A stretch of DNA of 64,000 nt. It comes from Erigeron canadensis (taxonomy: Eukaryota; Streptophyta; Magnoliopsida; Asterales; Asteraceae). The position numbers were made by a program, and so were the translations under genes. Below the pieces are notes generated by a model. The model was not told the DNA's origin, made no database searches, and saw only the letters and a program-made list of their open reading frames with translations. The DNA lies in contig NC_057762.1 of the NCBI RefSeq assembly GCF_010389155.1, forward strand, positions 5,195,513 to 5,259,512. The letters run 5' to 3'. Positions 1 to 11,838 of the stretch are shown one piece after another (positions within the stretch are counted from its first letter, which is position 1; every line of letters starts with the position of its first letter).

Positions 1-505
1 CCTTTTGATGTAGCAATTTGATCTCATCATTTGCAGCATCCATTTATTCAGCCAAAGTATTGACGGCCTCCTTTTTAAGTTCTTCATTAAAAGGATCCAA
101 ATCAACAGCCTGTTGCTCTTGCTTCAGCTTTTTCTTATGTCTAATGACTTTCTCAAATATATTTCCATTGTACCAACTTAACCTTTTTAAAGGTTTCTTT
201 AACTTCTTCAAATTCTTTACCAGTCTATACATATGACAGCCATAAATATTCTCATCCCATTCCTTCTTAACAATTTCAAGAAACTCATCTTTATTTCCAT
301 CTTTGATGACCAACTTAGCAGGACTGTGATCTGAGACAAGATAAGGTAGGAATAAACCATCAGCTTGCTGAAATCTTCTAATAAACTCTTCATTTCCCAT
401 AATTCTGTCCAACTTCTTTAGAACTGCACACTTCTTATTCTTTAATGCCTTTGTCCATGTGAAATTGAAGTCACTACTACATATATCTTCAATTTTTAAA
501 TTGGG
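1..505 (-). mobile_element. LINE fragment, end of endonuclease domain and linker to RT
   Basis: The minus strand encodes a continuous stretch with the late endonuclease signature of plant L1-type LINEs: a FTWT motif, then KLDRIMGN near 400, then FLPYLVSDHSPAKL near 330. The last of these is the SDHSP catalytic block of the APE-type endonuclease. A Lys-rich linker with a WY motif follows, as is usual before the reverse transcriptase. The frame reads from about 495 down to 44 without a stop and runs toward the window edge. No ORF1 or RT is visible here, so this is a fragment or the element continues outside. Family assignment is from recognised motifs. Confidence 0.8.
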
Positions 506-617
506 TTAAAAGTGTAAATTGTTGATGGAAAACCAAAAAGTGTAAATTAATTGTTTTAGATTGGGTTAACGTGTAAATTGGTGATGGAAAACCAAAAAGT
601 GTAAATTAATTTAGATT
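501..617. repeat. Two-copy tandem repeat of about 58 bp
   Basis: The unit TTGGGTTAAAAGTGTAAATT... followed by GATGGAAAACCAAAAAGTG occurs twice head to tail, with a few substitutions and small indels. It abuts the end of the LINE fragment. Confidence 0.8.
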
Positions 618-736
618 AATATTAAAAAATTATAGGATTAATAAAAATGGAGTATTAGACTAAAGGGGGGGGGGAGGGATTAAAGGTGTCAAGTGTACCC
701 CCCAACCCCCTCTTTTAGTTATATTATAGATAGATG

Positions 737-820
<84 letters not shown>

Positions 821-821
821 T
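737..821. repeat. (ATT)n microsatellite
   Basis: About 28 uninterrupted ATT/TTA repeats. The preceding 100 bases hold a G9 run and C-rich patches but no gene. Confidence 0.98.
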
Positions 822-857
822 ATTTTTTTTATATGTTTGCAGAATGACCAAAAATAA

Positions 858-989
858 CTAGATTAATATCCGGTCGGTTACCGGGTCACCAAGTAAATTT
901 AAAAGCCCTTTACTCAAATATAAAGTTTTATATGAAATTGAGAATGATGTTAAAATAAAGTCTTAAATCTTGTACATTTTTTATGTAAC

Positions 990-1029
<40 letters not shown>

Positions 1030-1030
1030 T
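858..1030 (-). mobile_element. Mini-Helitron, family 1, copy 1
   Basis: Read on the minus strand, the 3' end has a short hairpin (CCGGT-AACCG-ACCGG), then about 9 bases, then CTAG followed by T, the canonical Helitron CTRR|T terminus. The body is AT-rich and the 5' end is a TA/TG microsatellite (TG run at 1001-1028). A second copy at 13184-13345 has the same layout. The 5' TC terminus is not clean in this copy. Confidence 0.65.
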
Positions 1031-1067
1031 GACAATCAAATTAGAACAAAATTAACATGAGAACAAA

Positions 1068-1375
1068 TAAGAACACTTAAAAAACTACATTTTGATGCAT
1101 TAAAAGTCCATAAAACTGACATAGTGCATAACTAATTATCATTATTTAAGTGTTTAACAACACATTGATCCGTCAAAATCGAAAAAATCTCGTTTTTTGT
1201 TGGATGCATCATATTGATGAATATGCATCCAAGATGGATGCACAAAAAAAACGTAATTTTTTCGATTTTGACGGATCAATGTGTTGTTAAACACTTAAAT
1301 AATGATAATTAGTTAAGCACTATGTTAGTTTTATGGACTTTTAATGCATCAAAATGATGTTTTTAAGTGTTCTCA
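1068..1375. mobile_element. Foldback (palindromic) MITE
   Basis: A long inverted repeat. The left arm at about 1068-1203 reads AGAACACTTAAAAA...GACGGATCA type sequence and is mirrored at about 1240-1375, with a small GATGCATC-rich loop. The arms are about 135 bp and nearly identical, so a strong hairpin is expected. It lies directly beside the mini-Helitron. No coding capacity is visible. Confidence 0.85.
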
Positions 1376-1429
1376 CAGTTCTTATTTTAAAAGTGTTCTC
1401 GCCGTTCTTATGAACTAAGTTTTGACTCA

Positions 1430-2965
1430 TTTGGTTGTATTAAGGTCGAAAAGTCGCCTGCAAGTGAAGGGTGCGAGTCAGTCTTTCGACCAGCACCCCA
1501 TATGTGGCGCATATAACTTATGTGTGGCGCATATCGGGGTCTGGGAGGGTTTTGTGTGATTTTTGAAGCAAATATGCGACGCATATTCAAAGCATGCGCC
1601 GCATAAAGTGTCTGTACTCTATTTGAGGTCCGAAACAAGCATTTAAGGGTCCTATAAGTGTACCTAAGTTAATGGATGGTTTTGTAACCTTATTAGGATG
1701 GGTTTATACAAGTTTAATGACTATGAACTCGATATAGGTCACTCCAGATAATTGTGAAGCTTGTTAACTTGTGTTTGGTGTATCGTTGTTCGTTGTGCTC
1801 GTCATCAGGTAAAATACACTACTTTGACACACTGAGGGTTCAACAAAAGCATGGTTTTCATATATTAACTTCCGTAATGATAACTTGTTTGCTTATGGGT
1901 ATTTAGGGTTATACGGGAGGTGATATGGGCTATGTATACGACTATTGAAGCCTGAAATGCAGTCTCTATGATATGAAAAGTAATGATATGCTATGAAATG
2001 TTATGTGCATGATTACATGGCTTATTCATCTAGTTCACTAGACTTATTAAGCTGTCATAACACACGCACGTTTAAGGACCCAAATGTAAAAGATGAATAT
2101 GTGATGATGTTTAGGTAATGTGGACACCTAAACTATATGTGATGTAAATCGAGCTTGTAAATGATGTGAGAAGTGTTAAGTTTAACCCGTACTTGCCCTT
2201 GCCCGGCGGGTGCGTATATGTGGTTGCTTGGGTGGCTCCTTGCAACATAATTACGTGGTTTGAGTATCTCCGGGTGGCATTGATGTACATCCGTAAAGTT
2301 TGTCCATCTAGTCGGGTGTGACTTATGTCACACTTAATGAGATGTATATGTTATATGATGTGTGTGACTTATGTCACAATTGCAAAAATGATATGTGAAA
2401 AAGATATGAAAGATGACTAGGCACATTTTGGGTAGTTCATTCTACTATGAAAGATGTTGATGCTATGATATGTATGTGAGATGATATGATTGATGATATT
2501 TGCCTTACCGATCTCAATGACTTTTCTATAAAGTTTTAAATGGACAAATGTTTTGTTAATGATATGTTATCTTACTTAGCTAATTCGTTAGCTAGCACTT
2601 GCTCTTTCAAAATGTGTTGTGCCCTCAAGTCCAACAATAGTGAGCAGGTAGATGTAAGAAGATGTGAGGAATGGGTAGATGATCTTGAAACTGGTTGTAG
2701 TTTACCCATAGTGGCTGCTTGCATTAGACATTGATTTACGATTAGACATTTATGATTTGCATTTACTATATTGTCGGTTGTTTAATGTTGGGCAACCGAC
2801 GGATTTCCATTTAAACTCGTTTGATGATATGGCTAGTAACACCAATTGATAAATGAACCAAACAGTTTTGTTAGTTTGGACTTATAAAATTTAATTCTGC
2901 TTTCTTTTAATACTGTTAGGCGAAAGTTTTTGGAAATCCATATTTTTAAACGACAGGTGTTAACA
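1430..2965 (+). mobile_element. LTR retrotransposon relic A (probable solo LTR, plus orientation)
   Basis: The segment shares long blocks with the relic at 2966-4828 in opposite orientation. One block around 1830-1960 runs from GAGGGTTCAACAAAAGC to TATACGGGAGGTGATATG. It ends near ACGACAGGTGTTAACA, resembling the end of plant LTRs that close in GTGTTACA. There is no gag or pol coding. The left boundary is not certain. A direct pair of palindromic motifs is annotated separately. Confidence 0.6.
1499..1608. repeat. Paired palindromic motifs, ATGCGNCGCAT type, 71-bp period
   Basis: Two pairs of short palindrome-like motifs lie at 1501-1534 (TATGTGGCGCATATAAC and TATGTGTGGCGCATATC) and 1572-1606 (ATATGCGACGCATAT and ATGCGCCGCAT). 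The second pair is close to perfect. The pairs start about 71 bases apart. They occupy the same relative place in relic A as the TATGAGTCTCATA array does in relic B. Confidence 0.75.
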
Positions 2966-3426
2966 ATAGCATATCATTACATATCATCTTTCATTGCATA
3001 AGATAGTTCATTATATATCCTATTTCATAACAACTCAAAGCATTTCACATCATATCATAACGTCACATATCTTTGAGGTAGCATTTTAGGCTTCAATATG
3101 CATATACATAGCCCACATCACCTCCCGTATAATGCTGAATACCCATAAGCAACGAAGATATCATTAAGGGAAGTTATTATATGAAAACTATGTTTTTATT
3201 GAACCCTCGGCGTGTCGAAGTAGTGTATTTTACCTCGTTGAAGAGCACAACAAATGATAATGTAAATTATTGAGCTTTGCAAGTATTCCCGGCCACCTAT
3301 AACGAGTATAGAATCAATGAGCTAACATAAACGAGGCCTAATTAACTTATAGAACCTATACTTGTCATATGGATACTTATATGACACTTAAACACTTGTT
3401 TCAAACATTAAAAGTCTGAAAGATAC

Positions 3427-3676
3427 TTTATGAGTCTCATGCAAAAGCTATGAGTCACATAATTGCAAACAGTGAGGAGTGGAAATCGATACCTAATAGT
3501 TTATGAGTCTCATACCCCTATATGAGTCTCATATTTACAAAAGTAAAAAACATAAATTATCCATGAACAATTTATGAGTCTCATACCCTTTTATGAGTCT
3601 CATATTGTCGAACAGTGGTAAAACAATAATTGACACAATCAGTATATGAGTCTCATACCGCTGTATGAGTCTCATA
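3427..3676. repeat. Array of paired TATGAGTCTCATA palindromes, about 72-bp period
   Basis: Four pairs of the odd-length palindrome TATGAG-T-CTCATA lie at about 3427-3461 (partly degenerate), 3500-3534, 3570-3605 and 3642-3676. Within a pair the two palindromes are about 20 bases apart, and pairs repeat every 70-73 bases. The first member is usually followed by CC and the second by T, so the unit is a two-palindrome cassette, not a simple microsatellite. Confidence 0.9.
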
Positions 3677-4547
3677 TCTTGTGCGATGAGAAAACCTATT
3701 TTGTTAATCACTTCGAAATCCTTCTAAACGACTTGCAAACGATCCCAAACCCCATGAACGACTTTTGTACCTCAAAATTCATAATTTTAAGACCATAATG
3801 ATGCAATGAAATCATTGATTAACCCCTACTTTATTTGCATCACAATAACAAACGTTTTAGGTTACCGAATCGATAAAACGGACGATTTTCAATCGATTAA
3901 CACACCCTATGGTCTAGATCTGATATGACACTTATATTGACTCCATTATATCATAAAAATATCAGTAATAACAAGATTATACCTTCCGGAATCCCCAACA
4001 CACCAATTGATTGCAATAACGGTTACCGTGTAACCCGAAATCAACAATTCTAGCAATGAAACACAAATAACCGATCAAGATCAAGTATGAATGAGATGAA
4101 CACTTAGGAATCACCTAAAATTAGTGGAGAATACAATCCTTACCTTGAAGATGATTACCGGAACGATATACAAGTGATTAATTGCTCCTAATGGACCCGA
4201 AATCGATAGAAAATCGAATAGAGGATTGATATAGGCTAAGGGTGGTTTAGGGTTCAAAGAGAGGATTAATTTTCTGCAATTAGGGGCAAATGAACTAATA
4301 TAAAACCCTTAATCCCATTTTTAGGTTTCCATCTATGTCAAAACTAGTCCCTGAACTTCCATAGAGCTCATATTTAGCTCAAAACTCCTACTGAGAATGC
4401 TTACAACACATTAAACACTTTAAGCACTTCTAAAGGCATTAAAATATACCTTTAAACACATTAACACATGAATCATTAAGGCTTTAAAACCTTACACACA
4501 TAGTACATTAATCAAGTCAACCGTTAATCAAAAAGTTCATGATGTTA

Positions 4548-4826
4548 CAATAACCATACAAAAGTTGTAATATATTGTTTGGAAACACAAAAGAAAAAAA
4601 AGTGTGAAAACTTAAACAAGTAACCCTTAATAGAAAGCTCAAACAGGATGTGATGTGACAAAATCTGAATACGGTAATAGTACATGATATAGGAATAAAA
4701 AAAGTTACAATATATTGTTTGAGAATCTAAAAGGAAAAAGAGTGTGAAAAAAAAAACAATAAATAGTCCGTAATAAAAGGATCGAACGGGATGCGATTTA
4801 GCAAAATTTTACGGGATGTTACATGA
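4548..4826. repeat. Tandem duplication of about 140 bp at LTR start
   Basis: Two diverged copies of a block each hold GTTACAATATATTGTTTG-like sequence, an AAAAAGAGTGTGAAAA run and a TTACA end. They lie head to tail at the terminus of relic B. The unit includes the presumed LTR end, so the terminus itself was duplicated. Confidence 0.65.
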
Positions 4827-4828
4827 AT

Positions 4829-5627
4829 GAATTATAAATCGCCATGTAGGCGAGTTACTATTCATGTGTTTATTCCGTTTAATAGTATATATAATCTATT
4901 TTTAGAAAAATCTATTCCATCCGTAAATGGTAAATTGGTAACTAGCTTTTTTTGTAAAATTTTCTTATACGTATGGATATTTTAAAGTAAAAAAAAAAAT
5001 CTATTAAGTCATTAAAAGTGTTTGTTTTTGTAACTTAATAAACAAAAAAATAATTGTATTGATGTAATCCATACAAACATTATTGATTTATTCAGTAACT
5101 TTATCAATTTGGTTACTTAATAGTTAAAAAATAAACAGGCTTTTTAAGTCGTCGATTAAAATGGGTATGGACTCACGAAGGCATCCTAAGGGGAGGAGAG
5201 TCATGAAGGAGAAATTTTTTAACCTTAATCCATCAATCACATCCCTCCAACTTATTTTACTCCTACAACTCTCCCAACCAACTTTCCCAATCCAATTTTT
5301 AGACATTCATAACTTTTTCAACACTGTCAAAAAAATTTTATTTTTTTACTTTTGTATTTATATATAAATAAGTATATTTTAATTTTAAATTATATTAATA
5401 ATAACGATAGAATATAGAACTTTAAACAAAATATACATTTTATACTAAAAATTAGGATTAGAACTATAATTTGTAAAACTCTAATAATTACAGAGTATTT
5501 GGTAAACGTGTAAAAGTCAGGGGGTTATAATGAAAATTCAAAAAAAAAAAAAATCTGCATAAGTTTGTCTTCTTCTTATCTAGTCTTCTAGCCCCTTCTT
5601 CCTTAACAACACATATACATATAGATT

Positions 5628-5659
<32 letters not shown>

Positions 5660-5672
5660 TATATATATATAT
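4829..5672. other. AT-rich spacer without a gene
   Basis: Homopolymer-rich intergenic DNA. Short open frames on both strands at 5124-5367 show no recognisable motif or codon pattern. It ends in a (TA)n run at about 5628-5672, the left flank of the next element. Confidence 0.7.
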
Positions 5673-6172
5673 GGAAATATTAAATTAAGGACTCCTTATT
5701 TTAGGGACCATTAGGGACATTTCTCAATCATTCATTTTTCATCATCTTCGACCACCACCACCACCATCACCACCACCACACCATCCTCTCCGACCATCAC
5801 CATGATCCTCTGGCAACGGCGACCACCGCCACCATGACTTACACATGTGTAAGTACAACTTACATTGTACATTGTACTTACACATGTGTAAGTTATACAA
5901 CCACCATCACCATCATCATCTCCGACCACCACCATGATCCTCCGGCGACGGCAACCACCGCCACCAAGACTTACACATGTGTAAATACAACTTACATTGT
6001 ACTCACACATGTGTAAGTTATACAACCACCATCATCTCCGACCACCACCATGATCCTCCGGCAACTGCAACCACCGTCACCACGATTTACACATGTATAA
6101 GTTACATGTTCCTAATGGTCTCTAAAATAAGGAGTCCCTAATATAACTTAACCCTATATATATATATATATA
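5673..6172. mobile_element. TIR element with internal CAC-rich tandem repeats
   Basis: The terminal inverted repeats are AGGACTCCTTATTTTAGGGA (5688 on) and its imperfect reverse complement ending at about 6144. They are flanked on both sides by TATATATATAT runs and TATGGAAA. Inside are about three tandem units of 100-130 bp rich in CCACCACCAT. They hold five copies of the 18-bp palindrome ACTTACACATGTGTAAGT or close variants (5837, 5876, 5969, 6001, 6085). Apparent Thr/His and Val/Gly/Asp-rich frames on both strands are by-products of the repeats. Confidence 0.75.
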
Positions 6173-6872
6173 TGGAAAAATTATTCTAAGAACCTTAAAT
6201 AGACAAGAACCTTTAGAAACATTTTTCCATCAATAATTACAAGGGTAATATTGTATTTTTATATGGCTCTTTATGCACATGTGATCATTAATATAGTTGT
6301 TCACGCACATGTAATCACCACTATTTTAATTTCATTCACATATGTTCATAATTGTGATCACCAACTAATTTATTTTTATTCATGTAATATCATAATTATA
6401 CATGTGTGTACATGTGCACAAACACAAAAAAAAAAACAAAAAAAAACAAAAACTTGCATACATATACTTAACAGTTTATTTATATTCGCATATGATTATA
6501 ATTGTACATGCACAATATCATTAAAAAAAATTGTAAGGATATATGTGGATATATACAATTTTATTGTTCACAATATCACAGACACACATCACTAATTGAA
6601 TCTTTATCTTCACAATCTATATCTATTGCTAGATCGATAACATTTAATAATAACGTCAACAACTGAAATTTGATATTAACCATCTCGATTGCACGAGACC
6701 ATGGTGATTCGACGCCCCATAATATTGAAGAGTAGGTTTCAGTTGTTGTGGTTTACGACAATTACTTATCCTTTTATAAACAAAATCAAAGTATGGAGTG
6801 TTTTTGAAAAACAAAATTCAATGAATGGCAGAACGGAAATGGAATTATGTTCCTGACAGAATGTGATGATTA
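6173..6872. other. Intergenic, no gene seen
   Basis: AT-rich sequence with repeated CACATGTGATCA-like words at 6275-6420 and an A-rich patch at 6425-6450. It starts with TTCTAAGAACCTTAAATAGA, which resembles a MITE end, but no matching inverted terminus was found. Confidence 0.5.
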
Positions 6873-6891
6873 TTCAATAATAATAATAATA

Positions 6892-6968
<77 letters not shown>
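6873..6968. repeat. (AAT)n microsatellite
   Basis: About 30 ATA/AAT repeats with a single interruption near 6890. Confidence 0.97.
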
Positions 6969-8073
6969 TCTGTTGGGCTTATGTATGATAGATTTGATAT
7001 GAACTAGGTCGGCCGTTCCATTTGATCCTTTAAAAACAAAACTCCCCTAACTTAGTGTGGTTTCTTTTTTGACGCCAAAATTACTACATTGTCCTTATAT
7101 TATTAAGTTGATATTTGAAATTTAAATTAGCAATAATTAATGAACTTTAATTTGAACCATAGATTGAAAAATTAAAGGGTTGTGATCAATTTAAAAAGGT
7201 TTTCAAATATTTTTACTTTTTTAAAATTCTCAAAATAACTTTTGTCTATATACCTATAACGTATATATAAATTAAAGAGTTAATTTATTTATTTTTTAAC
7301 TAAAAAATGGGTCCCTCACCCCCTCTCTCTCCTCAACCCTCCCACGTCTTCTGACGGCTTATGAGTCCTCCCAACCTTAGCCCGGCAGCACCGAAGCAGA
7401 TGGTGACGGCGGTACCCGTCAGCGGGCTAGCCCAACCTTTCAACAACCGGCCTTGACTCCTCCACTTACAACCTTTTTTAAACTCTTTCCCTCTCCTAAC
7501 TAAAGGATCCCATCAGAACAGGTTTTCATTCAGTTTTTCAAATCGTCTATTATTTTTTCATCAGAAACCCGATCAAAGATTACAAGAAAACCAAAATTCA
7601 AGAAGCAGGGGTTTATAAATAATAGCAAATAAAATGTTTGGTACCAAAGACAAAGTTTTTAATATACAAAGCGATTAGCTAAGACAGTCTTTTCTTTTAG
7701 TAGATTATTAAAATGAACGTAACTATAATAAATTACGAACGTGTACATCACGTAAGGAGGAAAGATCTAATTAACGGAAGTGCTTAAATACATTATCACA
7801 ATCAAATCACACCCCCAAGATGCTCAAACCAAATAGAAAAACACATCCAACAATCTTTAAAAATGGCTACAAAACAAACCTATGGCTGCCTCCATTACTG
7901 TACATTCCAACAACATTGACTAACAACACTCATAAAAAGTATAATAAACCAACAAAATACCGCCTAAACCAACATCTGTCACAAGTTAACCAAGTAATTG
8001 TATACCACAACACAAGTTTTAACAAGGATAAGTCCATACCAAAAACTGTGGCAGATACTCTTATTTATTGCAC
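6969..8073. other. Intergenic and downstream flank of the IQD gene
   Basis: AT-rich DNA with one C-rich patch at 7310-7500 holding CTCTCTCCTC and CGGCAGCACCG-like words. No coding feature is convincing. The plus-strand open frame at 7820-8113 lies antisense to the last IQD exon and is most likely chance. The IQD 3' UTR must lie here, but no cleavage site can be fixed by eye. Confidence 0.5.
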
Positions 8074-11000
8074 TCATCTCCTCCACCCTCCCGAGACCAC
8101 TTTTTCTGAATAAATATCAGCAAGCAACATAATCAGTAGAGGCAGCAATTTCAGCCTAGTTACTGGTCAATCAAGGTTATATTAATCTTTAACGGGTCAG
8201 ATCTGTCAAATGGATTGAACAGGTCAAAAGTCATACAAATTGTATTTAATTGCATAAAACCAGTAAAATTCTTATAATTATGACAATTTGGTTATTGTAT
8301 GACAATGCTTTTGTAAAACGACTAAACTTTTTTGGCTCAATCCAACCTGGCTAGTTTCAACCCATACATAAATTGTCTATTTGTTGACCTGAACCCATTT
8401 TGCCTGTTACTGAAACCTCACCTACTCACCCGTCTTGCTATATCCAGTCATATGTTACTTTATATGACAAACATTTAAAGAAACACAACTGGCAGGGTTA
8501 GGAAGTTTGATGAGAAAATGACATGCTTACCATCTCTAGGTGAAATCTGTGATTTGTTAACTCTGCTCCCTCCTTTGCCATTGGCTTGCAAAGGTTTCTG
8601 AACACGAGGTGACTGTAAGCTAAGTTTACCAATTGAGGAAGGCAGAGAATGCCGCCTGACAGAACCATTTTCGGCTCCATCTTCTGCAGCCTTTGCAGCT
8701 GCTTGTGCTCTAAGCTTAGCCTTTGCCGATTCAGTTGCTGCCATGTAGCTTGGCATGGTTGGTGTGTTCTGTGAAACACCTTCAGGATATTCCTGTTTTG
8801 ATGGTAAAGACTTTCTCCTCCGTGTTTTGTGGTTTTCCTTGCCATTTGACTCCACATTTTCAATTTTCCCATTGGTTTCATTTTCAAGCGATAGTGTCTC
8901 AACAAGAGGATTAACCTCAAGTGGTTTGTTTTCTAGAGGTAGAGCCGGAAGTGATTCTGGATCAGGTTCTTTAGCCACAACATCTACATCGTTTATTTTC
9001 TCAGGTTCTGATTTTTCAGATGGCCCAGCAGAAGATACTGAAATTTTCCTAAGACTTTGCTTCACTTTATCAAGTTCACTATAAGATTGGTCTTGCACTG
9101 GTTCCACTTGGAGGGTCGATACTTTCCTTGCAGTACGTTTTGGTTTTTCATTTTCGGTGGAATTCGAAAGATTACTATTACTCTTATTATTTTTGTCAAG
9201 AATTGGTGCAGGAACTCTGCGGACACTTCTCTTTGGCCTTGCTGTTTCTGTTTCTTGAGAGAGTAATTTAGTTTGTTTTCTTTTTGGTTTTACATTAAGG
9301 GTCTTTTTGGGCTGGGGAAGTGGTTCCCAGAAGTTGGACGATGACCAACGCTCAAGCCAGTTCCTAACTGAATTGGGTTCGGCTGGATCAAACCGGATGT
9401 TCAAGGACATGGTACTGTTTGATGAAGCAACAAGCTGAAAAAAGCAATACAGTGAGTAAGACATTCACATAATAGCAATAACAATGGTATTGTAACTTTC
9501 ACGTTGGTACCTTAGCCCCAAAAGCATTTGTTGATAGCTTCTCCCATTTGAGAGAATTTTGAAGCAAGTTGGCCCGTTCCTTGTATTAATAAAAGATAAA
9601 GAAGGATCAGTCATAAACAAAACAAAGCATCATTAAGCAGGAGGATTTTCCATTTGAAGTTTCTCATTTATGGAAAAAAACAAACAATTAATTATGGTAT
9701 TATCCCAGATGGTCACAACTCACAAACAAGGTATTGAATAGACCTTCCAAAACTGAACGTAAGAAGCATGAATTAGAAACTTATGGATAAACTATGCTAC
9801 AAGCAGCAGAAAATGTGGTGGGGAAAACAGCCTTATCAATGTAGCCGAACAAAGAAACTTATGTTTTAAAATGCGTAAAAAGATATAGCAGAAGCGAGCG
9901 AATACAGTAAGAGTATCATGAAATAAGTAAAAAGAGTTACCACATGTTCTCCTGAATTTCCCTTCTGAAGGAACCGAAAACCGTTTCCAGAAAGTCTGAC
10001 TCTTTGTCCACGAACAAGTGCCTGAAGCTCTACAATAGCTCGCATACAGCTTAGAGTGGCAACAGCCTGTCTCCTTACCAGGTGACCACGAACTACTGCT
10101 TGAAGCCTTATAATGCCTTTGAGGGCCCAAAATGCCCTACGAGCCTTCGGAGTAATTTATATTAGTGAAATCATCACTTGAAACACAATTAGATTAAACT
10201 AAAGATGGGAATATCAGAATACATAAATATAACTAGGAATAAAATAATATTAGAGAAGATTCAACAAGACATGCATGCGCCAAACAAATTGTTGGATGTT
10301 GAACATATAAACATCTTAAAAAACAAAGCAATGGCATACATTCGTGTTACGGTTTTGTACAAGAACAAGAACCAAAAAAAATATAGAAATAAAAGTCTCT
10401 TATCACACATTCACACTGACACTGGAATCAGACAGACTTCATTGTAAGTTTGTAACAGTTCAGAATTAATCATGATTTTTAGCTAAACTACCCATAACTA
10501 ATTAATTAGCACTTAGTAAATAACTTATAAAGATAATATAAGGTAACAAAGATGACTAATTAATCAGGCTGATTGGGTGGGGGATAGATTTGAACTCCAT
10601 GACATATCTCACTATCTTCAGTTAAGTTTTCAGATTGTTCAACGATCACAAAATGACGATAGAAAATAAAAAAGAATCCCAAGAAAAATACAATGTGTTA
10701 TTAACAAATTAAACTCTATTATAAACTCCTGTAGCAACAAAAGCGTAGTTTAATAAAAAGCATAGCAGTGTGTTCCTTTTAACTTAATCAAGTTCAAAAA
10801 ACATACCAAATAGCCCCTGAAGGCTGCCTGAGCCTTTGTAGCCGCCTGCTCTAGTCTGATCAATTCGTCATCGCTTGCAGCATCTAAACCCAAGTTACTT
10901 CTTATATTGTCAGCTGTATCATGCATTAAATTAGCACTGGAGCTCTTCTCCAATTGTGTGTTTCCGCTGCTAAAACTGATGACATGATGAACTGGGCTGG

Positions 11001-11838
11001 ATATCACTGTAGAATCGGCACCAATATCCTTTGACTGTGACTTGATTGACGCATTTTTCTCTAAAGTAGCATCCTTTAAAAGTAACAATATATTAGAATC
11101 CAACTATTTATTTAAGTCGGTAATTATAACAAAACAAATTGCTTCTACTTTAACTTTTTTTTCTTTGATGTGAAGAATTGCATGACAAGCACTCAATGAA
11201 CAATGCTCTTAGTTTGCCACATATGACAGGTATAGACATGAATATGCAGTGCATGACTGCAAATGCAGAGACTATCCGGAAATTTTAAAAGCCAAAAAGC
11301 ATACAGATAATACTCATAAATTAGTCTTGAATCATATTATATGGGCATATCCATGCATAAAGATAAGAGAGCTAACAACACCACATGTCCACATGGTAGT
11401 AACAATTCAGTGAAATGAAAGTTAAAAATTTTAGACCAGGTGGACAAAGAACAAGAGTATGAAGATGGTTCACAAGTAGACCAAAGTACTATCTTCGGGA
11501 GGTCAGCATGTTACGCAGATTTGACAACTCTGATAAAGATTTTGAGTAAGAGCAACAACTAAATTCAGATAGTTAATAAAGATATCAGTCCTAAATTTCG
11601 TATAACATATTGAGAACCATCCATACCAGCTCAGCTGCAGAGTAAAAAGAAAAAGGAACACGACATCTATGAAAATACAAGTTCCGACCCCAAGCTAATG
11701 CCAAACAGTAAGTGGTCAAGTTTTTGTAACAGCATATTATATATGGTTCTAGCAATAACTTACTTTTGAGAGATTAGACTTTGATGACTTCTTCCCAAAA
11801 AGCACAGTCTTGATCCACTTTCCCGGAGACTTCCCCAT
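8074..11838 (-). CDS. IQD: IQ67-domain protein (IQD30/31/32-like calmodulin-binding scaffold)
   Basis: Six exons close in phase: 11838-11764, 11073-10807, 10144-9941, 9579-9511, 9434-8531 and 8105-8074, giving 516 aa. The start is chosen for the conserved IQD opening [10 protein letters not shown]. The IQ67 domain spans about residues 98-164 and is split by the usual IQD intron. It has IQ-like repeats at 102-122 ([16 protein letters not shown]), 128-139 ([12 protein letters not shown]) and 153-164 ([11 protein letters not shown]). DUF4005 is visible at about 432-445 ([14 protein letters not shown]). The linker is Ser/Lys/Pro-rich and basic. The last exon codes only 10 residues plus stop, ending SGGWRR as in relatives. 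IQD proteins bind calmodulin and link calcium signalling to microtubules or membranes; this role is from the family. Introns hold a SINE piece (10555-10640) and a GGGTCA-rich MITE-like stretch (8160-8440). Confidence 0.95.
10555..10640 (-). mobile_element. Possible SINE fragment in IQD intron 2
   Basis: On the minus strand, GATAGTGAGATATG is followed by GGAGTTCAAATCT, which resembles a tRNA-type A box and B box (GGTTCRANTCC). No poly-A tail or target duplication is visible, so it is at best a remnant. Confidence 0.35.

Larger units (their letters stand above)
2966..4828 (-). mobile_element. LTR retrotransposon relic B (probable solo LTR, minus orientation)
   Basis: Read on the minus strand the segment opens with TGTAACATCCCGTAAAATTT at about 4826, a typical start for a plant Gypsy-type LTR. 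It has a duplicated first 140 bases and a TTTTATATTAG box near 4300. It continues through the palindrome array into blocks shared with relic A (3060-3240) and ends at about 2966. No gag or pol is present. The two relics form a large imperfect inverted pair meeting near 2965. Confidence 0.65.

Noticed and set aside
2540..2734. 64-codon plus-strand frame
   Set aside because: Lies inside LTR relic A, with no family match recognised.
3427..3676. Repeats with spacers that could be taken for a CRISPR array
   Set aside because: Plant nuclear context, palindromes in pairs, variable spacing, and location inside an LTR relic. No cas genes.
5732..6025. Open frames rich in Thr/His or Val/Gly/Asp on both strands
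   Set aside because: They are produced by CAC/CCA tandem repeats and palindromes inside a transposable element.
7820..8113. 97-codon plus-strand frame
   Set aside because: Antisense to the last IQD exon and its 3' flank; composition AT-driven.
8498..9266. Several frames overlapping the large IQD exon on both strands
   Set aside because: Shadows of the real coding frame, which carries DUF4005 and closes in phase with its neighbours.
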